A stretch of DNA of 64,000 nt from an uncultured Clostridia bacterium. Lineage in GTDB: Bacteria > Bacillota > Clostridia > Oscillospirales > Ruminococcaceae. Below the pieces are notes generated by a model that searched no databases, was not told where the DNA came from, and was given only the letters and a program-made list of their open reading frames with translations. Numbering within the stretch: the stretch's first letter is position 1; the number at the start of each line of letters is the position of its first letter. The stretch spans positions 1 to 64,000 of the forward strand of contig CANRKB010000008.1 of assembly GCA_947631115.1 (NCBI GenBank). Direction: 5' to 3'. A program made the position numbers and the translations under genes. Below are positions 49,623 to 59,900 of the stretch, piece after piece.

Positions 49623-50975
49623 TCAATAAACATCGTGGTACGTATACTTGAGCGGGTCAACTCTTACTCCGTTCTCGCGCACCTCAAAATGCAAATGCTC
49701 GCCCTGCGACCAACCCGTTGTTCCTACTATCGCAATAACATCGCTTTTTGACACCGTTTGGCCGACGCTTACGTAAATCTTCCGGCAATGAGCGTAAAGC
49801 GTGGAGATCCCGCCGCCATGGTCGATTATTACGTAGTTTCCGAAACCGCCTCCGCAGCCGCAGCTGTAATTCTTCCCGTAATCATGCGGGCAGCCCGTGT
49901 AAACTTTTATGACCTTTCCCGACTGAACGGCGTAAATGTTCCTGCTTGAAACCGAAACGTCCGTCCCGACTATATCTATACCGCCGTGATTTCTTCCGCC
50001 AAAAGCCGTATCCCAGCCGAAATATGTAGTAAGCCTGTGAAATTCGGGGTCAAGCGGCCACCTGAAATCGCTGCTGTGGTCTTCGGTGCTTCCCTGTCCG
50101 CTTTGCTGTAACTTTCTTATCTCTTCCTGAAGCTGCCTGTCATACTCTTCTATCTCTTTATTAGTTTTGTCAATATCGTAGTTCAGACCGTCTACTTTGT
50201 TCTTCAATTCATTGTTATCCGCAACTAAGCTGTAAAGATAATTCTTTTGCTCTGCGGCGTAGTCGTCGAGCCTTTTTCGTTCGTCTTTCAGCTCGGACAT
50301 CTCGCTGTCGAGCTTCTCTTTTTGCTGCTGAAGGCTCTGCTTATCTTGCTCAAGCTGCTGTTTTTCGCTTTCAAGATCATTTATCATCTGTTCGCAGCTT
50401 TTTATCGACGCAGTCAGTCTTTTCATAAAACCAAGGCTCTGTTCGCTTATGTTTTTAATGACGTCCGAATAGACAAAATAATCGTACCAATCGTCCGAGC
50501 CGCTGAGTATAGGGACGGTGTCCGAAACATCATTCATATACATTGCTCTTGCAAGCTCGCCGAAACGTTTTAGGTTTTCCTCGTTTCTTTCCTGAAGTTC
50601 GGAGATCTCGGAATTTTTGTTTTCGATCTCAATTTCTTTATCGCCAATCGATTTTTCTGCGGTTTCTATCTCGGCTTTTTTTGCGTCGATCTCCGCTTGC
50701 TTTGCGATAATAAGCTGACCGCTTTTGGTTATCTCGTCGTTTATGCTGTCTATCTGTTCGTTTATAAGCTCGATAAGTTTATCGTTGTCGCTCATCTCGC
50801 TTTTATATTTATCAATAAGCTGCTTTCTCTGTTCGTTTTCTTTACGCTTAGCGTCTATCTGCGACTGAAGCCCCTCGACTGAAGAGCTGTCGGCTCTAGA
50901 CAGCGGAACTACCGCTAGCACAGCCGTCAGAAAGACAGCGCACACTTTTTTTAAAAATGACGTTTTTCTCCCCAT
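49623..50975 (-). CDS. secreted coiled-coil M23 endopeptidase, paralogue 2
   Basis: 450 residues from the ATG at 50975 (GAGAGG 6 nt upstream). Signal peptide, coiled coil (~30-300) with the shared block FGELARAMYMNDVSDTVPILSGSDDWYDYFVYSDVI, linker with SGQGSTEDHSS, then M23 domain: NHGGIDIVG, TLYAHC and GEHLHFEV. The cysteine insertion TGCPHDYGKNYSCGCGGGFGN is kept. Differs from paralogue 1 mainly in the coiled coil and linker. Probably a peptidoglycan endopeptidase used in division or pilus-region wall remodelling; the latter is only by proximity. Confidence 0.9.
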   Translation of the reverse strand: MGRKTSFLKKVCAVFLTAVLAVVPLSRADSSSVEGLQSQIDAKRKENEQRKQLIDKYKSEMSDNDKLIELINEQIDSINDEITKSGQLIIAKQAEIDAKKAEIETAEKSIGDKEIEIENKNSEISELQERNEENLKRFGELARAMYMNDVSDTVPILSGSDDWYDYFVYSDVIKNISEQSLGFMKRLTASIKSCEQMINDLESEKQQLEQDKQSLQQQKEKLDSEMSELKDERKRLDDYAAEQKNYLYSLVADNNELKNKVDGLNYDIDKTNKEIEEYDRQLQEEIRKLQQSGQGSTEDHSSDFRWPLDPEFHRLTTYFGWDTAFGGRNHGGIDIVGTDVSVSSRNIYAVQSGKVIKVYTGCPHDYGKNYSCGCGGGFGNYVIIDHGGGISTLYAHCRKIYVSVGQTVSKSDVIAIVGTTGWSQGEHLHFEVRENGVRVDPLKYTYHDVY

Positions 50976-51036
50976 AATTTTCCTCTCCAAAACAAGCCGG
51001 ACAAAACGCTTTTACAGCACATACTTCTTATGTTTA

Positions 51037-51065
51037 ATTATATCATTTTCGACAAAAATTGTCAA
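51037..51065 (-). promoter_or_regulatory. consensus promoter of M23 paralogue 2
   Basis: Perfect TTGACA, 17 nt, TATAAT on the minus strand, matching the quality of the promoter of paralogue 1. Confidence 0.85.
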
Positions 51066-51180
51066 GGAAAATATGAAGTTCTCTCATTTATTGCTTTTAA
51101 TAAAACTTAACGAACTTATATTACCGCTCTGAGGTTTTTCGTACTGAATGTACTTTCACGGTCAAAGCATTTCCGTAAGA

Positions 51181-51330
51181 TTGCCGTTTCAAAGCACGGC
51201 TTTGAAACGGCAATGCGGGGAAAACTCTTGTTTTCCCCGCACCCCAGGTTCAATGCCGAAGGCATTGAACCTGATGCGCTGTTTAAGCGTTATTGAGGGA
51301 AAACTTTTTTGAAAAAAAGTTTTCCCTCAA
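51181..51330. repeat. run of four perfect hairpins
   Basis: Four successive perfect inverted repeats in 150 bp: TTGCCGTTTCAAAGC (15-bp stem, 3-nt loop), TGCGGGGAAAAC (12 bp, 4-nt loop), CAGGTTCAATGCC (13 bp, 3-nt loop) and TTGAGGGAAAACTTTTTT (18 bp, 2-nt loop). No coding potential. The last has terminator form on both strands. Confidence 0.9.
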
Positions 51331-51430
51331 GCTCCCTTTCAAAAAACTTTCGTGCGCCGCTCGTTTTGTAGTTTAAACTCAAACGTTGTTCGCCGCTCAA
51401 AACAGCTTCTAATCCCTTGCAAACACTCTT

Positions 51431-51536
51431 CAGACTGTATAGAAAGCCCCAGATGTAAGAAAGCGTGGCTACGGCTAGGCTTTGTGCCTGCCGTAGTCAC
51501 GCTGACAACGCAGATGGGGCTTTATATACAGTCTGA
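51431..51536. repeat. intergenic element family B, copy 2
   Basis: 106 bp bounded by CAGACTGTATAGAAAGCCCC and GGGGCTTTATATACAGTCTG. Inside is a long hairpin with arms AGCGTG-CTACGGC and GCCGTAG-CACGCT. The outer ends match the copy at 25.2 kb. Confidence 0.8.
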
Positions 51537-51615
51537 ATTTTCGTCATTATTTCAAAATACCTGCTATTATAGTAGTTTGTTATTGTTTACAACCACCGAA
51601 AATAAAAAAATCCAC

Positions 51616-51644
51616 TTGAATTCATAGACTAAGTGTGATAAAAT
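51616..51644 (+). promoter_or_regulatory. promoter of the LytTR two-component operon
   Basis: TTGAAT, 17 nt, TAAAAT, ~45 nt before the ATG. Confidence 0.65.
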
Positions 51645-51687
51645 AAACGCGTAACGTCAAATTATTATTCCGAAAGGAGCGCCGGAT

Positions 51688-52428
51688 ATGCATCATATCG
51701 CCGTTTGCGATGACGAAGAAATTTGGATAAAAGCCACCGTCGAACACCTCAACAACTATTTTGCTAAACATAGCGAAATACCCATAAAAATACACTCTTT
51801 TCAAAACGGACTTGAACTCCTGGAAAAAGCAGGCGGTATTGATTTCGACCTCTATATAATTGACGTTCTTATGCCTGCAATAAAAGGTATTGACTTAGGG
51901 CGAAAGCTCCGCGACAACTCTAAGGACGGAATGATAATCTACCTCACTTCTTCAAAGGATTTCGCTCTCGAAGCTTATGACGTGCAGCCGTTTCACTACC
52001 TCATAAAGCCCCTCGAAAAAGAAAAGCTGTTCTCAACACTCGACAGAGCGTTTGACATTATCAATAAGAGAAAGAACAGCTCTATCGTCGTAAAAACAAA
52101 AGACGGCATTTTGTCGCTTGCGTTCGACGACATCATATATGTTGAATATGCGAACCGAATTTGTAAATATCATCTGAGGGGTGGACAGACTATCTCCCAA
52201 AGCCGTCAAAGGCAGTCTTTTGCGGAAATAAGCTCGCCGCTTCTTGAGGACGACAGGTTCAGCCGCTGCGGAGCGAGCCTTGTTGTAAATCTTTATTATG
52301 TCAATGCCATAAATAAAGACCAGCTCTATTTCAAGGACAACCCCGAACCGCTGTTTCTTCCGAAAAAATCGGGAACGCCGCTTTTATCGGCATGGCTCGA
52401 CTATTGGATGAAGGGAGAGAAACACTAA
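51688..52428 (+). CDS. LytTR-family response regulator
   Basis: 246 residues. Receiver domain at 1-120 with DDE near the start, phospho-acceptor D59 (YIIDVLMPAIKG) and FHYLIKPLEK. The LytTR DNA-binding domain is at ~135-235 (IVVKTKDGILSLAFDDIIYVEYANR; FSRCGASLVVNLYYVNAINKD). This AgrA/LytR-like class binds paired direct repeats spaced by about two helical turns. Starts after AAAGGAG; its stop overlaps the kinase start (TAATG). It is the prime candidate regulator of the pilus genes downstream. Confidence 0.94.
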   Translation: MHHIAVCDDEEIWIKATVEHLNNYFAKHSEIPIKIHSFQNGLELLEKAGGIDFDLYIIDVLMPAIKGIDLGRKLRDNSKDGMIIYLTSSKDFALEAYDVQPFHYLIKPLEKEKLFSTLDRAFDIINKRKNSSIVVKTKDGILSLAFDDIIYVEYANRICKYHLRGGQTISQSRQRQSFAEISSPLLEDDRFSRCGASLVVNLYYVNAINKDQLYFKDNPEPLFLPKKSGTPLLSAWLDYWMKGEKH

Positions 52429-53735
52429 TGAGCGAAGTTCTCAGGATTTCTTCCGGAATATGGTCGACAATACACATTGTTATACTGTTTATACTTTCTT
52501 CTTTCCCGAAGCTCTATTCTAAAAAGTCGACGGCAGTTTTATGCGGGATAATGGTTTTAATTATTGCGGCGAACATCGTACTCTTTTTAAATCTCGGACA
52601 AGACGGTTTTGGAAAGATCATACTGATTTCGGTTACATTTCCGTTTTTTTTCGCCGCTCTTATTCTCTCAAAGAAACGCGACACGCAGTTTGTCTTTACG
52701 TTCTGCCTGGTAAACACGGTGTCTACCGCAATTATAGTGCTTTCTCTTATCCTCAATTATTACATTTCTCCAACAACCAACCTCTTTATGTTTATATCGA
52801 GGATAGCGGGATTTCTGCTTATTGAAATAGGAGTAATTAAAAAGCTACGCAGGAAATATTTCGAGATACAGGAAAGCGTAAAAAAGGGCTGGGGAATATT
52901 TACCATGACAGCCGCGGCGTCCCTTATTATAATGATAACTTTGTCTACGTTTCCCTCGGTCATTTCGGAGCGACCCGATGATATGCCGATGCTTATAACG
53001 CTTATCATTCTTATGCTGCTGATGTATCTGATGATCTTCCAGACACTAAGCAGGCAGAAAGAACTGAACGAAATTGAGCGAGAAAACGAACTCTGGCAGA
53101 TTGAACTCAAGCAGATGCAGCGGCGAATACGCCAGATGAACGAAGCAAACGAGCAGATAAAAATAGCCCGCCACGACATGAGGCACAGGCTTTCGGGAAT
53201 AGACGTTATGCTCAAAAAAGGCGAGATAAACGAAGCGGAAGAATACATAGCCTCGTCGCTCAAAACGCTTGAATACAGCGGCGAGAAGCTGTATTGCAAA
53301 AACGCGGTGCTTGACGCTATATTCAGCTATTATTTTTCTCTTGCAAAAGAAGCGGATATAGAAGTAGTACACGATCTGAATATTTCTGACGAGCTTCCCG
53401 TTAAAGCGTCGGAGCTTTCGGTCGTTGTGGCGAACGCTCTTGAAAACGCAATTCACGCTTGTGAAGCAATAAATGCGGACAATAGGATAATACGCTGTCG
53501 CTGTATTGAAACTCCGCAATTTATGCTTCAAGTCAGCAACCCTTATTCAAAAGAAATCAAGACGGACGAAAACGGCGTTCCCATTGGCGCTGACGGAAAC
53601 CACGGCATCGGAACGCGCTCGATACTTGCATTTTGCGAAAAATACGGCGCGCAGGTAAACTATAAGATAGGAAAAGACATCTTTTCGATAAGGATCGTAA
53701 TTCAGGAACTCCCCCCCCCGAAGATTTTTAACTAA
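52428..53735 (+). CDS. AgrC-like GHKL sensor histidine kinase
   Basis: 435 residues from the ATG at 52428. About six N-terminal membrane helices (~1-215), a coiled linker, the phospho-acceptor motif IKIARHDMRHRLSGIDV, and a GHKL ATPase domain with VVANALENAIHACEAI and NHGIGTRSILAFCEKYGA. This polytopic form senses peptide or membrane signals in Agr and ComD-type systems. No AgrB/AgrD-like peptide gene is in the window. A run of nine Cs at 53711-53719 lies eight codons from the end. Confidence 0.92.
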   Translation: MSEVLRISSGIWSTIHIVILFILSSFPKLYSKKSTAVLCGIMVLIIAANIVLFLNLGQDGFGKIILISVTFPFFFAALILSKKRDTQFVFTFCLVNTVSTAIIVLSLILNYYISPTTNLFMFISRIAGFLLIEIGVIKKLRRKYFEIQESVKKGWGIFTMTAAASLIIMITLSTFPSVISERPDDMPMLITLIILMLLMYLMIFQTLSRQKELNEIERENELWQIELKQMQRRIRQMNEANEQIKIARHDMRHRLSGIDVMLKKGEINEAEEYIASSLKTLEYSGEKLYCKNAVLDAIFSYYFSLAKEADIEVVHDLNISDELPVKASELSVVVANALENAIHACEAINADNRIIRCRCIETPQFMLQVSNPYSKEIKTDENGVPIGADGNHGIGTRSILAFCEKYGAQVNYKIGKDIFSIRIVIQELPPPKIFN

Positions 53736-53777
53736 ATTTCAACCGGTTTTAATTTTTATCGATTTGTATAATGATCG

Positions 53778-53830
53778 CAGGCTGTTGATAAATCTCCTGT
53801 TTTGCAGACAGAGTTTTATCTACAGCCTGA
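53778..53830. repeat. intergenic element family B, short copy
   Basis: 53 bp with ends CAGGCTGTTGATAAA and TTTATCTACAGCCTG. It lacks the internal hairpins of the longer copies. It sits between the kinase gene and the pilus promoter, where it could form a terminator-like hairpin followed by TTTTTT. Confidence 0.75.
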
Positions 53831-53850
53831 TTTTTTCGCAAAATATTTTT

Positions 53851-53886
53851 GACTAATTTGGTGAAAAATTCGACCAATTTGGTGAA
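53851..53886 (+). promoter_or_regulatory. paired direct repeats, probable LytTR regulator site
   Basis: GACTAATTTGGTGAA at 53851 and GACCAATTTGGTGAA at 53872: 15 bp, one mismatch, 21-bp period. The second ends five bases before the -35 region. Spacing fits two helical turns, as for LytTR-family activators, and such a regulator is encoded immediately upstream. Confidence 0.65.
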
Positions 53887-53891
53887 TTGTC

Positions 53892-53920
53892 TTTAAATAT
53901 TAAAGAAACTGTGGTATAAT
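53892..53920 (+). promoter_or_regulatory. pilus operon promoter with weak -35
   Basis: TTTAAA, 17 nt, TATAAT. A good -10 with a poor -35 box suits an activator-dependent promoter. Confidence 0.65.
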
Positions 53921-53972
53921 GGCAAAAGAATTTTTGAGTTGCCGCTTATACGGCTTGTCGGAGGAAAACGAT

Positions 53973-56900
53973 ATGCAGAACCGAAATAACGCTTCAAATA
54001 AAAAACTGCATAGCAAAAAGGCTCCGTGGCAAAGAATACTTGCCTCGGTGCTTTGCGTTTGTCTTGTCGTTCCTATGCTGAACGGCGTTGATCTCACATG
54101 GAAAATGCAATCGAAGTCGAATATAGCTTCCGCGGCAGAAGCCACAGCAGAGCAGGAAGCGCGCGCAGAGGAATACGCGAAGAAGTTTAATTTGGATGAT
54201 CTTAAATGGAACGAGAACACAGACGACGGAAAATTAAACTACGGCGGTTCTAATAGAAATTATCTTGACTGGCGAACAAAGGGTACATCTTTCTGCGGCA
54301 TTACTCAGAGAAACTATATCCATGTTTTTGCATTTGAGGGCGACACTATTTGCTTCGGTTCAAATGTAGATCAATCCCAGCTCGATATAAGCGGAGATAC
54401 ATTAGTATCAACAAATAAGGATTTGCAAGATGAAATCGAGGCTAAGCTCGGAAAAGGCGCAACGGCGGATATTATCCTCATTGACCTGCAAGGAAACCGC
54501 ATACCTTTTGACGTTATTACAAACGGCGCAGGTCATATTCCGAATGTACAGACAGAAGTTCTTGCGAAAACCATGGAGAGCATGGCGGGAAATAGCAGAA
54601 CAGACAAAAGTGGCAAAGAATTTTCTTATACTCCCCTTACCTATAAAGTAAAGGAAACGGGCGTTTATACATTTGAATTCCATTCTACCAACACCGACAG
54701 CAAAAACGGTACAAGGGGGCAGGGCTTAAGGAAAGAAGAGGATTTCTATAACGGGACTGTTCCTGATGGGATTACAGCAAATGAAGCACAAGGTATGTTG
54801 GTTGCCGCATGGGACGTTAGCGTTTTTAATGAAATGGATCAGAAAGAAACGGGCAGAGTTTATGCCGATTATCTTTCTTTACAAAACAACGGTAACACGG
54901 TAGAAACATATTACGTACTTACTACCGACAGCTATATCTACAGGTGGGATTGGAACGGAAACGCTCCTTATACATACGGCTTCTTTACAGACAACCGCGG
55001 TCTTATCGACAATGTTACGGGAGATACCATTTATAAATCCGTAAAGAACCTTGATAACGGCGGACAGGATTATACAAAGTTCGGAGCGGAATATAAATAT
55101 CCTACAAGTATAAACACGGAAACTTCTAAAACGTTTTCCATATTCTTTGAAATGCCGAACACCGACCTTGAGGGGCATTTGTATTCAAAGGCTCTCCAGC
55201 CCGACCCCGCAGAGGATATAAAGTTTATAGACAAGGTTACTGTAGAGGGCAAGGAAGTACCCGGCGCTTATCAAGGGGCGGGCGGATATTTCTCGTTTAA
55301 AACGGGAGAAGCAACTACAGCCACGCTGACGCTCGATTTCACTAAGCTTAAAGACGCAGAAGGAAATCCTGTAAAGGAAAAGTATGCTCCCGTTAGTATT
55401 TCAAGGTCGGTAACTCCTCATTCCATAAACTATTTTTACTGGGACGGAAAAGACGGAAACGGAGAAGTTATACCCAAAGGAAAATATAATATAGCAGACC
55501 TGCTTACTATCACCACAAAAGCGGGAGAAATACATTTCCCCGTAACCGATATGGAAAATGCCACAGAAGGTTTTACCATTACCCGCGTCAGCCACATCTA
55601 TGACAAAAACGGAAATCAATTGGACACAGAAGGCTCTATCCTTGACGCGACAAAGAGCGTAATATATTATGACGATACGGCTATTTATTACGGAGAAAAA
55701 ATCGGAGACGGAAAGTATACAGAAGCTGATGTTAATGTATGGAAAAGTCTTGAAGTAAAGAATGATGAAACAGGTTATAGTTATCGTCAATACAGCAATA
55801 TGAATGATAATGCAGGCGAATATACTGTCAGAAAAGCCTGCGAAGATTATGTAGGCGGTATTACTGCACTTAAAGAAGGAGTTGCTGCAGAAGACTTTAT
55901 CCGCATAGGCGACCATAGCCATACCACAAACACAATTGAGTATTATGATGAGGACGGTAATTTCCGCAAAGAAAGCAGCCTTAGCGATACGGAAAAGAAG
56001 ATGATAGAATATCTCGACAGCGACAGACACCCTGTTGGGCTTACGAAATCAAGCAGCCACAGTACAACCGACTATGGACTTGCAAACTTCTGGACATTTA
56101 TTCCCTCCCAGCCCGTAACGCTTAGCTCAGATATAGGAACGATAGATATAATAGAGGGAAATTCTTTCAATCTTTCTTGCCAGGTATTCTTTGACAATGT
56201 GGTAAACGGATATTACGACCAGATGGTGGACGAGGACACGCTCCTTTCGGGCATTACTCTAAGACTTTACCGCAAGACAACGGACACAAGCCCGATAAAA
56301 GGCAAAACATACTACAGAAAAGGTACATCAAGCACAAAAGTTAATAGCAGTGATAAGGTTAATTCCAAATGGGATACTATAACTCCTGTAAATTCAGCCA
56401 CAGTAACTAACCCCCAAGGAAGCGGACTTTTTGAGCTATACAGCGAAGCAGTTACCACTATAGGCGGATATGTGTTCAGCAATATCCCCTATGAAGACGG
56501 AGATGTTTTCGCATATGAAGTTGTACGTCCGAATAATAGTTATATCCTTACTTCGGGAACACAACAAGGTAAATCACAAACACTATCAAAGGGTCATATC
56601 ATAGGAAATAACTATGTTCTTTATAACTATGACAAGGCAGCTTTCGGAACGGAAGTTCAGCTTATGACTGTAGGCAAGAATGCGGGACAAATTGACCCGA
56701 CAAAGAAAAGCGACGGTAAGAGCGAAAACGAAACCCGCACCATATCGGCGATAGACGTAGGCTATAACTATTCTACATACAAGACCGTAACGCTTCAGAA
56801 AACATGGGATACAGCGAAGCCGACTGACGAAACGCCCGTACCCGTGTTTGAGCTCAGCTATGTAGACAACAATAATATAGGTCATGTCTACGAGGAAAGA

Positions 56901-59900
56901 CCCCTCGCAAAGATAGACAAGCTTTCATATTCCTATCCCCTGCTTTCAGACTCGATAGGCGGAAATAAAATAAAAGACTGGTTTGTTTCTGCAGAGTACT
57001 ATATAATAGGCAACACGCTGTATAAGCAAGTGTTTGAATATTCGCCCGAAGCGGGAGATTATTCGAGCTTTGTCGGAACGTGCTATAAATATAAGGTAGA
57101 CCTCGAAGACGGAAACGAGGACAAGGTAACAAACCAGTTTGACCTTCCCGACAAAAACGGCGACGGAGTGAGCGACTGGAACGACCTCGCGGGCTTTTCG
57201 GGAGCTGACTGGGAATTGTCGTCTGCTTCGACCTATCACGCGGTTCTCGACAGAATAATCGGAACACAGGAAATAAACATAAGCATAACAAACTCGACAA
57301 ATTCGGGTATTATCGAAGTGTTGAAATACACGGGCGCACTAAAGGACAACAATCTGCTTCAGGGCGCAACGTTCCGTGTATATACGACGATCAACTCGGA
57401 AACGGAGATAACGCTTGAAGATGTTCAAAAGAGGATCGACAGCGGAAAAAACGAAGATCTGCAATGGCTTTCCGAGCATCAGGTCGGAAGCTCCACGACA
57501 AGAACAAACGGGCGCGTTACGTTTGCGGGACTTGATCCCAAAAAGCACTATATCGTGCGCGAGGTCTACTCCCCCGCAGGCTACAGATTTATGGAAGCGC
57601 TCTATATGGTTCACCCGATGGACTGCACAGAACATAAGTTAGCCGAAGGCGCAGGCGAAGTTGAAACCGAAAAGTGGAAAATGCAGAACTTCTTCTTTAA
57701 TGAAGAAGGTTATGTCCAGGCGGCTATAGCGAATATCCCCGCAAACGGAGATATGGCGATAAGAAAACAGATCGTCGGGCGCGCATGGAACAGCGACGAC
57801 AGCTTCTCTTTTGACCTTACTTTCTGGAACGAAAAAGACCCGCTTAGCTTTTCGAGCGGAACTTATAACTATCCCGGAGCGATCGAAATATCGGAACAAG
57901 AATTTGATATAGTAAAAGGCACTGACCTAGGATTATCTTTCTACGACAACCTTAAAAAGTTTATTGAAGCGATAAATAACAGCACTGAAGATATAGTAGT
58001 AAACTATCTGAGCGACTTTGCGAAGAATGTTATTTCAATAAACGGCACAAAGGATATTGAAGAATCGCTCGTTGACACAAAACAGTCGGTTTCGCTGGTT
58101 GTAAATGCCAAGACCGATGAAGACGGAGAGCCTGTCGACGATCACCCCGAAGACGCTATTCTTAATACTTCAAAAGACGAAGGTACGGAGAATAAAAAGC
58201 AGACGGTTGATCCCCACTTCTTCCCTGCTGCGGGAACGTATACATTTACGATAAAGGAAAATGTTCCGACCGAAACAGGAACAATGGTTTACACGGGGCG
58301 CGTTTATACACTGGAGGTAGTAGTAACGAGAGTGCTTGACCCGAATGAAGCTGAAGGCACTGCTATAAGACTTGAGAACTCATACCTCAAAGCGGAAGTA
58401 AACCAGATCTACTATCAGGATCCGACAACAGACACCGCAAAATACCCCAACGATTACAGTGCGAAGCAGATCTATGCGGGCGTTGCTCCTACATTTACAA
58501 ACGAGTATTATGTACAGCCCGCAAAGCAAAGCACAAGCTACGCTATTGAAAAACTGTTCAGCGGAAGAATGGACGAGGACGGAAATCTGCTGAAAGACTG
58601 GCTTGACGATGATGAATTCACAATCAAGATAGAGGGCGAGGACGACATAACAAAAGAAGCTCTCTTAAACAGAAACATCTTTATTGGCGGTCTGAATGAA
58701 ACAGGCTCTTACAGTGAAACAAAGACGCTTGTCTTTAAAAATAACGGAGTTTATGACAGCAAAGACAAGTTGCTAAGCAAAGTTGATGAAAAACACTTAT
58801 TCAGGTTTGACGAGCTGGATTTCAGAAACCTTGCGTTCCCTGTTGAATGGGTGTTTTCAGAAACCAAAGGCTCGTATAAAACCGGCGAAGTTGTTCCGAA
58901 GAGCGAAGCGGAAGACAGAAATGTAGTTCTTTATGTTGACGAAGCAAACGCAACTGAATATGGAGTAGTCGAAGGAAACTACTTTGTTGAAAATGTAAAC
59001 GCCGAATTAAATAAAGACACTCTCTATCCCGTAACTTCGCGGACGCAGAACATTGTTTATACTCTGATAATAAGCGAAGAAGACGGCAAATTACCGGGCG
59101 TTAAGTATGACACAACGAAATATAAAATGGTCATTACTCTTAAAAATGCCCTCAATGTCGGCACTACAAAACCTTCGGAAGCAGTTACAGACGGCATAAT
59201 CGACGAGATAGAAATAAGTCTTTATTCTGTAGACGGCACAACAGGAGAAGAAAAATTAAAGGCATACTGCAAGACCGATCAGCACGTTGTGACAAGCTTT
59301 GACGCTTGGAGTGATCCCGAAACATATTTTGCTTCTTATACGACACAAAGCGGTCATACGGCTACTTGTACAGTTTACTACGTTAATTCCAAAGGAGAAA
59401 TAAGAGAGCCGGAAAAAAACGGATCAGGCTATAGAGTGTACATTGACGGTACCGCTTACGATATAACTGAAAGTACATTCAGTGAGTATATTAATCGCGG
59501 TGTTACTTTTATAATCAAGCGCGAGGAACATTCCGACAAGGAAACCCACGCAATGCCGTTTAACAACACCTACACGGAAACCGCGACATGGAAGCCGACG
59601 ATAACAAAAACGATAAACGGCAGAAAATGGCTTGAAACAGACAGCTTTAAGTTCACAATAGAAGCAACTTCTTGGCCGGGATACGACGGCGAACATGAAA
59701 CAGGCAACTACAAATTGCACGAGCCTATAATCACTGATAAAGATATTGATGTCACATACGCTAACTTGACGATGACAGGCGGAACGACAGCCGAGGCTTC
59801 AATGTCCGAAATAGTGTTCAATGCTCCGGGTAAGTACACGTTTACGGTGACCGAAAGTTCGGCTTTACCGGGTATAAGTCAAACATACGGGACGGTAAAG

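Noticed and set aside
51352-51627. 91-codon plus-strand ORF
   Set aside because: Runs through element B and shares LTTQMGLY with the false ABC start, so it is repeat-derived.
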